Below are positions 58,706 to 64,000 of a stretch of DNA of 64,000 nucleotides, piece by piece. Under the pieces are notes generated by a model. It had not been told where the DNA came from and ran no database searches. It saw only the letters and a program-made list of their open reading frames with translations. The first letter of the stretch is position 1. Every line of letters begins with the position of its first letter. This DNA is from CAYQQJ01 sp964419935 (GTDB lineage Bacteria; Pseudomonadota; Gammaproteobacteria; Pseudomonadales; Cellvibrionaceae): NCBI GenBank assembly GCA_964419935.1, contig CAYQQJ010000012.1, forward strand, positions 1 to 64,000. The letters run 5' to 3'. Both the position numbers and the translations under genes were made by a program.

Positions 58706-60084
58706 AAATGACATTTAAGAAACAGTTGTTGGCCGTAGCTGCCGCAGGCGTTTTTGCATTTGCCGGTGCCGGTGTGCACGCGCAGGGTGAACAGGCCGCG
58801 TCACTGGACCAACTTTTGAACATGGTCAAGCAGAGCAAAGTTGCAGAGACCAAAGAATATCAACAGCGCGAAGCTGAATTCCGTCGTCAGAAAGCCAACC
58901 AGGCTGAATTGCTGCGTCAAGCCGAGCAGACTCTGGCTAACGAAGAGGCTCGTGCCGCGCGTCTGGATGCGAAGTTTGAAGAGCAGGAGCTTCTGGTACA
59001 ACAGAAGCGTGAGCAACTGGACGAGCGCCTGGGTTCTTTGAAAGAGCTGTTTGGTCACCTGACTTCTACTGCGGGTGATTTGCGTGCGGCACTGGACACT
59101 TCCATTGTTTCTGCCCAATACGCCGGCCGTACTGACTTCCTCGACGAGCTGATCGAGAAGATGAACAGTGAAACCCGTCTGCCAACTATCGAAGAAATTG
59201 AGCGCCTGTGGTTCGAAATTCAGCGTGAAACTATCGAAAGTGGTCGAGTGGTGTCATTTGATTCCACAGTGGTCAGCCCCGGTGGTGAAAAGCAACAGCG
59301 TGAAGTTGTGCGCATTGGTAACTACAACTTGGTTTCCGATGGCAAATATCTGACTTATGATCCGAAGAGCGGCACCATTGCTGAACTGACTCGTCAGCCA
59401 GCCGGTAGCGTCCAGGATTCTGCAGAAGCTCTGCAGGCAGCTGAATCCGGCTTTACACAAGTTGGTATCGACCCCACTGGTCCTTCCGGCGGCAGCTTGT
59501 TGTCAGCCTTGATCAACAGCCCTTCACTGGTTGAACGTTGGCACCAGGGCGGCATCGTTGGCTACATTATCACTGCGGTCGGTGGTCTGGCGTTGTTGAT
59601 GGCGCTGTGGCGTTTTGTTGCCCTGTCCGGCATCACCAGCAAAGTTAATTCGCAGATCAAGTCTGATCGCGCCAACACCAACAACCCGCTGGGTCGTGTG
59701 TTGAAGGTTGCCGAAGACAACCCCGGAATTGACACCGAATCTCTCGAATTGAAGCTGGAAGAAGCGGTGCTTAAAGAGCGTCCGCCCATCGAGACCGGCC
59801 TGACATTCATGAAGATCATCTCCATGGTAGCGCCGCTGTTGGGTCTGCTGGGTACGGTGGTTGGTATGATTCAGACCTTCCAGGCAATCACTGTGTTCGG
59901 TGCTGGTGATCCGAAAGCGATGGCAGGCGGTATTTCCAGTGCGCTGGTAACTACAGTACTCGGTCTGGTAGTCGCTATTCCCACTGTGCTTCTGCACACC
60001 TGGTTGAGCGGTAAGGCCAAGCACATTATCCATATACTGGATGAGCGTAGCGCTGGCATCATCGCTGAAAAATCAGAGAAGTAG
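58702..60084 (+). CDS. MotA/TolQ/ExbB-type channel protein with extended periplasmic N-terminus (TtpC-like)
   Basis: 460 residues. Signal peptide to about residue 28, then a coiled-coil periplasmic part (about 50-120), a Ser/Gly-rich linker region (about 235-260), a membrane helix (about 280-302), and a TolQ/ExbB channel domain (about 320-455) with MVAPLLGLLGTVVGMIQTFQ and GGISSALVTTVLGLVVAIP. This is the layout of TtpC from the TonB2 systems of Vibrio. It would feed proton-motive force to the TonB protein of the operon. Confidence 0.9.
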   Translation: MKMTFKKQLLAVAAAGVFAFAGAGVHAQGEQAASLDQLLNMVKQSKVAETKEYQQREAEFRRQKANQAELLRQAEQTLANEEARAARLDAKFEEQELLVQQKREQLDERLGSLKELFGHLTSTAGDLRAALDTSIVSAQYAGRTDFLDELIEKMNSETRLPTIEEIERLWFEIQRETIESGRVVSFDSTVVSPGGEKQQREVVRIGNYNLVSDGKYLTYDPKSGTIAELTRQPAGSVQDSAEALQAAESGFTQVGIDPTGPSGGSLLSALINSPSLVERWHQGGIVGYIITAVGGLALLMALWRFVALSGITSKVNSQIKSDRANTNNPLGRVLKVAEDNPGIDTESLELKLEEAVLKERPPIETGLTFMKIISMVAPLLGLLGTVVGMIQTFQAITVFGAGDPKAMAGGISSALVTTVLGLVVAIPTVLLHTWLSGKAKHIIHILDERSAGIIAEKSEK

Positions 60085-60096
60085 AGGAGATTTGAC

Positions 60097-60624
60097 ATGG
60101 TGGCATTGATGGAAGCCCTAGCAGCCATTAACGCCTTCGTGGCGTCAGGCGGTCCGGTACTAATTGCCCTCGCCGTCCTGACGTTCGTCATGTGGACGTT
60201 TATCTTCGAGCGACTTTGGTTCTTTCGCAGCGCACTGTCCAGCTCGGTCAACAGTGCGCTGGGGCATTGGGAGGCGCGCCCGGAGCGCAAATCCTGGAAT
60301 GCCCGGCAAGTGCGTTTGTCCCTGATTTCCACTGTATCGGAAAAGATTCATCAGAATCTTGATCTGATCGGTACCATGGTTGCCCTCTGCCCGTTGTTGG
60401 GATTGCTGGGCACCGTAACCGGTATGATTCAGGTGTTTAACGTGTTGGCCGTAACCGGTGGTGGTGATGCTAAATCTATGGCGGCTGGCGTATCTCAAGC
60501 CACTATCCCGACAATGGCGGGAATGGTGGCGGCGCTGTCCGGTGTATTTGGTTCTACCCTGCTTAACGGCATTGCAGAACGTGAGACCCAACTGCTCGAA
60601 GACCATCTGACGATGGACCACTAA
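60097..60624 (+). CDS. ExbB/TolQ proton-channel protein
   Basis: 175 residues, three membrane helices. The channel motif ALCPLLGLLGTVTGMIQVFNVLA and GVSQATIPTMAGMVAALSGV are typical of TolQ/ExbB of the short (TonB2) type. It starts 12 bp after the TtpC-like gene, with AGAGGAG upstream. Works with the ExbD protein next to it. Confidence 0.94.
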   Translation: MVALMEALAAINAFVASGGPVLIALAVLTFVMWTFIFERLWFFRSALSSSVNSALGHWEARPERKSWNARQVRLSLISTVSEKIHQNLDLIGTMVALCPLLGLLGTVTGMIQVFNVLAVTGGGDAKSMAAGVSQATIPTMAGMVAALSGVFGSTLLNGIAERETQLLEDHLTMDH

Positions 60625-60666
60625 GGTACCCTTTATACCTTCTAGTCTGATGTTAAGAGAGAACCC

Positions 60667-61071
60667 ATGAGTAGAAATAGTACAAGGGCTGAAGAAGAGA
60701 CTGGAGCCATTGATTTGACTCCAATGCTCGATGTGGTTTTTATCATGTTGATCTTCTTCATTGTGACGGCAACCTTTATCAAGGAGCCGGGCGTTGAAGT
60801 TGTTCGTCCGGACGCCGTCACGGCAGACCCCAAACCCCGCGCCAATATCCTGATTGCTGTTACCGATTCCAATGAAATCTGGATCGACAAAAACGAAGTC
60901 GATCCTCGCGCCGTCAAGACGCAGATCGAGCGGTTGTTCGCTGAAAGTCCTAACAGCACGGTTGTTATTCAAGCGGATAACAAGGCAAATATTAAAACCT
61001 TGACAGAAGTCACTCAGGCCGCTCGCGAGGCGGGTGTGCTCGACATCGCTGTCTCTGCTGAGAAGAAGTAG
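60667..61071 (+). CDS. ExbD/TolR protein
   Basis: 134 residues. A single helix starts with DLTPMLDVVFIMLIFFIV, with the conserved Asp22 needed for proton coupling; the periplasmic part ends in a peptidoglycan-like fold. It partners the ExbB gene 42 bp upstream. Confidence 0.95.
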   Translation: MSRNSTRAEEETGAIDLTPMLDVVFIMLIFFIVTATFIKEPGVEVVRPDAVTADPKPRANILIAVTDSNEIWIDKNEVDPRAVKTQIERLFAESPNSTVVIQADNKANIKTLTEVTQAAREAGVLDIAVSAEKK

Positions 61072-61078
61072 ACGTCCT

Positions 61079-61684
61079 ATGAACTTAGCAAGATTTATCA
61101 CGGCCTTACTGCCTGCTCTTGGTGTGACCTTGGGATTGTTGCTGCTGATGCATTTTTTGATCTCAGCCAATCTCAAAGCGCCGGACGATGTCGTGGAGAT
61201 CAAAATCCCCGACATTGTCATGCCGGAACGGCAGATCGAAACACAGTACGACACCTCTAAACCGGACAAGCCGGACGAGCCGGAAGAACCACCACCTGAA
61301 CTGCCTGAGCCCGAATACGAACCAGTAGATCTGTCTGATAGCTCGGTGAGCATTGCTATGAATATGGATAGCAATGTGCAGATTGGCGGAATTGGTGGCT
61401 TTTCCTCGGATGGTGAGTTTTTGCCGATTGTGAAGGTTGCACCACAATACCCACGTCGAGCGCTTTCTCGCGGTATCGAGGGGTATTGCACGGTCCAGTA
61501 CACTGTAACCAAGAACGGAGCAGTGAGAGATCCTGTGGTGGTGGACGCTCAACCCGAAGGCATTTTTGACCGTGCGTCGATTCAAGCCGCGCTGAAGTTT
61601 AAATACAAGCCTCGCGTGATAGACGGCGAACCAGTGGATGTTCCCGGCGTTCGCAATAGGTTCACCTACACGCTAGAGCAGTAG
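61079..61684 (+). CDS. TonB-family energy transducer
   Basis: 201 residues. N-terminal helix (about 5-28), a Pro/Glu/Asp-rich linker (about 60-85, PDKPDEPEEPPPELPEPEYEP), and a C-terminal TonB domain with the APQYPRRAL pattern and EGYCTVQYTVTKNG. It links the inner-membrane motor to TonB-dependent outer-membrane receptors. It starts 7 bp after the ExbD gene. ATG 61079 chosen (next to GACGTCCT). Confidence 0.94.
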   Translation: MNLARFITALLPALGVTLGLLLLMHFLISANLKAPDDVVEIKIPDIVMPERQIETQYDTSKPDKPDEPEEPPPELPEPEYEPVDLSDSSVSIAMNMDSNVQIGGIGGFSSDGEFLPIVKVAPQYPRRALSRGIEGYCTVQYTVTKNGAVRDPVVVDAQPEGIFDRASIQAALKFKYKPRVIDGEPVDVPGVRNRFTYTLEQ

Positions 61685-61689
61685 AAATA

Positions 61690-63129
61690 ATGGTGAAAGC
61701 TATGAATTTGAAAACAGCAGTTAAAGCGCTCTCTGCGAGTGTTGTGTTCACAGCTGCAACCATTGCTGTGCCCACGGCTCTTAATTCAGCCGCTGCATTA
61801 GTTGGCCATTCGCCGGTGTTCGGTTCGGCTTTTGCGCAAAATGCTGAAGGGGAAAAGGAAGAAACCCGCATTACGCCAGCCATGAGCGAGGCAATGTTCA
61901 AGAAGTTCGGTAAGGTTCAAGAGCTCGGTAATCCAGAAGAGGAAGGTGTTGAGCCCAATCTTCCGGAAGCTCTCAAGGAGCTGAACGAGATTCGTGACGA
62001 CTGCGAAAAATGCAACAAGTACGAACTCGCCACCATGTACAACTATTATGGTTGGTTGTACTACGCGCTGGAGCAGCCTCAAAAGGCGATTGATGCCTAT
62101 GAGAACCTGTTGGCTCAGTCTCCGGAGATCCCGCTTGGGTTGGAACTGGGAACCATGTACAAAATTGCCCAGTTGAACTATGCCGAGGACAACTATCAGG
62201 AAGCTCTTGAATGGTTGAATAAATGGATGGATGTGGCAGACAACGTCAGTGCCCAGTCTTACGTCATGCGCGCTCAGATTTATTATCAATTGGGCAATAA
62301 CGCAAATGCGCTGACAGACGTGAATAAAGGCGTCTCCATGGAAGAAGCCAAGGGTGATGTGCCTGCGGAGGGTTGGTACAACCTGCAGCGTGCACTTTAT
62401 CTGGATAAGGAAGATTACAAGACCGGCATCGCCATTTTGGAAAAAATGGTTGTTCACTACCCCAAGGTGCAATATTGGCGTCAACTTTCCCAGCTGTATG
62501 GGGCAGTGGGTCGTGAAGGCGATCAGCTATATGTTCTCGATGCGCTTTATGTGTCGGATCAGTTGGAAAGCGAGACCGACGTAAAGAATCTGGCGCTTCT
62601 TTTGTTGGGCGAACAGGTACCCTATAAAGCGGCGAAAATACTGAAGAAAGGTATTGATAGTGGCTTGATCGATGACACATCGAAAAACCTGGAGATATTG
62701 GCAAATGCTCTGCGCATGGCGCAGAGCGTGCAGGAATCAATTCCAGTGATGGCCAAGGCCGCCGCCAAGTCTGATGACGGTGATCTCTACTCGCAGCTGG
62801 CGGCAATCTATCTGGATGCCGAAGAAAACCAAAAATCTGTTGATGCTGCCAATTCAGCTCTCAAATTGGGTGACGTGCGCCGGCCCGGCAACCTTCACTT
62901 AACCAAGGCTATGGCACACTTCAATCTGGAAGAATACGACGCATCAATCAAGTCATTCCAGGAAGCAGCGAAAATCAAGGAAGGCGGTGTTAAAGAAATT
63001 GCTGAACAATGGCTGGGTCACGTGCGTGCTGAAAAGGAACGTGTTGAAAGACTGCGTGAATCTGTTGAGTCGCAAAAGCGTTTGGAAGAAAAGCGCAAGG
63101 CTAAAGCGAAAGCTGCAGAAAATGCTTGA
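61690..63129 (+). CDS. tetratricopeptide-repeat protein of the TonB operon
   Basis: 479 residues. Signal peptide ending AFAQN (about 50 residues long). TPR-like units fill about 105-440 (TMYNYYGWLYYALEQPQKAIDAYENLLA, EDNYQEALEWLNKWMDVADNV, SYVMRAQIYYQLGNNANALTDVNKGV). The Lys/Glu-rich tail is long. A TPR gene closes TonB2-type operons in several gammaproteobacteria; it may organise the complex, but its function is unproved. A GTG/ATG choice (61690 or 61702) does not change the signal. Confidence 0.88.
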   Translation: MVKAMNLKTAVKALSASVVFTAATIAVPTALNSAAALVGHSPVFGSAFAQNAEGEKEETRITPAMSEAMFKKFGKVQELGNPEEEGVEPNLPEALKELNEIRDDCEKCNKYELATMYNYYGWLYYALEQPQKAIDAYENLLAQSPEIPLGLELGTMYKIAQLNYAEDNYQEALEWLNKWMDVADNVSAQSYVMRAQIYYQLGNNANALTDVNKGVSMEEAKGDVPAEGWYNLQRALYLDKEDYKTGIAILEKMVVHYPKVQYWRQLSQLYGAVGREGDQLYVLDALYVSDQLESETDVKNLALLLLGEQVPYKAAKILKKGIDSGLIDDTSKNLEILANALRMAQSVQESIPVMAKAAAKSDDGDLYSQLAAIYLDAEENQKSVDAANSALKLGDVRRPGNLHLTKAMAHFNLEEYDASIKSFQEAAKIKEGGVKEIAEQWLGHVRAEKERVERLRESVESQKRLEEKRKAKAKAAENA

Positions 63130-63151
63130 GCTGGTAGGCAATAGCTAGTGC

Positions 63152-63180
63152 AAAAAAAAAGGGGCGTAGGCCCCTTTTTT
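63152..63180. terminator. bidirectional rho-independent terminator
   Basis: AGGGGC-GTAG-GCCCCT stem flanked by A9 on the left and T6 on the right, so it can end both the TonB operon and the convergent argA transcript. Confidence 0.9.
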
Positions 63181-63272
63181 ATGCCTCAAACATTATTCCT
63201 GGAGTCGTAAGCCGTATACGTATGGTGCGCGTTCGCTTGTGTGAGCGGGCCAGGTGAACCGTACCGGATTTC

Positions 63273-64000
63273 TTATTTCTTGATGGACTTGCCAAAAACT
63301 TTGGAGCGGCGTTCAAAGTTGTACAGTTCCTGCCGCTTGGCGGGAAGGTCGTCCAGGTGGCACTCCACAAAGCCCTGCTCCAAAAACCAATGGGCTGTCT
63401 GGGTGGTGAGCACATAAAGCTGCTTAAGCCCGAGTCGTTGCGCCTGGCGCTCCACGTGATGTAGCAACTTTGCTGCGCGACCACCCCGCTGATAATCCTT
63501 GTGCACCGCGACGCAGGCCAGCTCACCGGCTTCGGCTTCCTCAAAGGGATAGAGAGCAGCACAGCCAATGATGACGTTATCCTTTTCCATCACCGTAAAG
63601 TAATTGACTTCATTTTCAAGTAGTTCACGGGAGCGCTTTACCAGGATACCTTCTCGCTCCAGCGGCTCAATCAAGCCCAGAATCCCCCCAACGTCTTCAA
63701 TGTTTGCGCGGCGGACCGTCTCATAGCTGTCGCGATACACCATGGTGCCGCTGCCGTCGCGAGTGAATAGCTCACGCAATAGAGCCCCGTCCTCGGTGGC
63801 GGAAATAACGTGAGCGCGAGGCACACCGCTGTCGCAGGCCTTGTGGCAGGCACGCAGAGCAAAGTAGGTGTTGGAGCGGTTTTGTTCGGGCTGCTCTACC
63901 AGGAATTTCTCGCACTTCAGTAACGTCATTTCGCGGTAGACATTATTATCATTGTCGTAGATCGGGCCGTCGTCATTGTAGGCAATCAATTTGTCCGCCT
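63273..64000 (-). CDS. argA: N-acetylglutamate synthase ArgA (partial, C-terminal)
   Basis: At least 240 residues are seen; the start lies beyond the right edge, and the frame is open at the end. The visible part is the linker and GNAT acetyltransferase domain (IEDVGGILGLIEPLEREGILVKRS, GCAALYPF, ACVAVHKDYQRGGRAAKLLHHVE with the acetyl-CoA loop, LTTQTAHWFLEQGFVE). The N-terminal amino-acid-kinase-like domain is only beginning to appear. It acetylates glutamate in the first step of arginine synthesis. Confidence 0.95.
   Translation of the reverse strand, partial: ADKLIAYNDDGPIYDNDNNVYREMTLLKCEKFLVEQPEQNRSNTYFALRACHKACDSGVPRAHVISATEDGALLRELFTRDGSGTMVYRDSYETVRRANIEDVGGILGLIEPLEREGILVKRSRELLENEVNYFTVMEKDNVIIGCAALYPFEEAEAGELACVAVHKDYQRGGRAAKLLHHVERQAQRLGLKQLYVLTTQTAHWFLEQGFVECHLDDLPAKRQELYNFERRSKVFGKSIKK

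Noticed and set aside
60160..61512. 450-codon open frame antisense to exbB, exbD and tonB
   Set aside because: It spans three well-supported genes on the other strand and has no coding signature of its own.

Overview
The window looks like chromosomal DNA of a marine or polysaccharide-degrading gammaproteobacterium, most likely of the Cellvibrionaceae group (Cellvibrio, Saccharophagus, Teredinibacter, Gilvimarinus or Marinimicrobium relatives). The reasons are the thiI-glnA-DUF4124-glnL-glnG order also seen in pseudomonads, the hisN-like/rppH/ptsP/lgt/thyA/folA block, and a secreted carbohydrate-binding protein with long poly-serine linkers, which are a hallmark of that family. The genus is inference. 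Gene identities come from protein motifs read by eye; no database search was run.

Layout. 1-1711: AT-richer accessory DNA that reads as integron gene cassettes on the minus strand, with one good attC site (548-649) and a second degenerate one (about 6-127), two tiny overlapping membrane-protein genes and a secreted alpha/beta hydrolase. No integrase is in view. 2126-9583: nitrogen control (glnG, glnL, DUF4124, yigZ, glnA) divergent from thiI, with sigma-54 promoters and NtrC sites. 9641-23754: housekeeping genes (glutathione peroxidase, RDD protein, 2OG oxygenase, M42-like peptidase, typA, GST, a lemA-TPM-TPM operon, DUF2959 lipoprotein, PaaK/CapK-like enzyme, 3-methyladenine glycosylase, AsmA-like protein, acylphosphatase, tatD). 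24235-28430: RND efflux pump and adaptor. 28791-36000: GTPase, outer-membrane barrel, CvfB-like protein, AbgT transporter, ABC exporter, PAP2 phosphatase. 36198-41440: multi-CBM secreted protein, lipoprotein, zinc-ribbon membrane protein and rhomboid protease. 41661-43528: tRNA-Phe with a duplicated tail, then yggX-mutY. 43890-46638: Fur-box-controlled Fe(III) ABC transporter genes. 46708-50063: gcvT, gcvH, rlmI. 50279-57607: imelysin-like lipoprotein, HAD phosphatase, rppH, ptsP, lgt, thyA, folA. 57917-63129: a six-gene TonB energising operon of the TonB2/TtpC type (DUF3450, long ExbB-like, ExbB, ExbD, TonB, TPR). 63273-64000: truncated argA.

The intergenic DNA is rich in dispersed repeats. 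One family is composite: 7-bp GCTTGNN arrays, GGGAAAA arrays and a GTAGGGCGAAAAAGC module (near 6131, 15208, 43588 and 47853). A second is hairpin elements with 19-28 bp inverted ends, in two related subfamilies (23813 and 50136; 24072 and 48672). A third is a tandem copy of the tRNA-Phe 3' tail. No phage, transposase, CRISPR or defence system was recognised. The strongest candidates for something little described are the integron cassettes without a visible integrase and the composite heptamer repeats.
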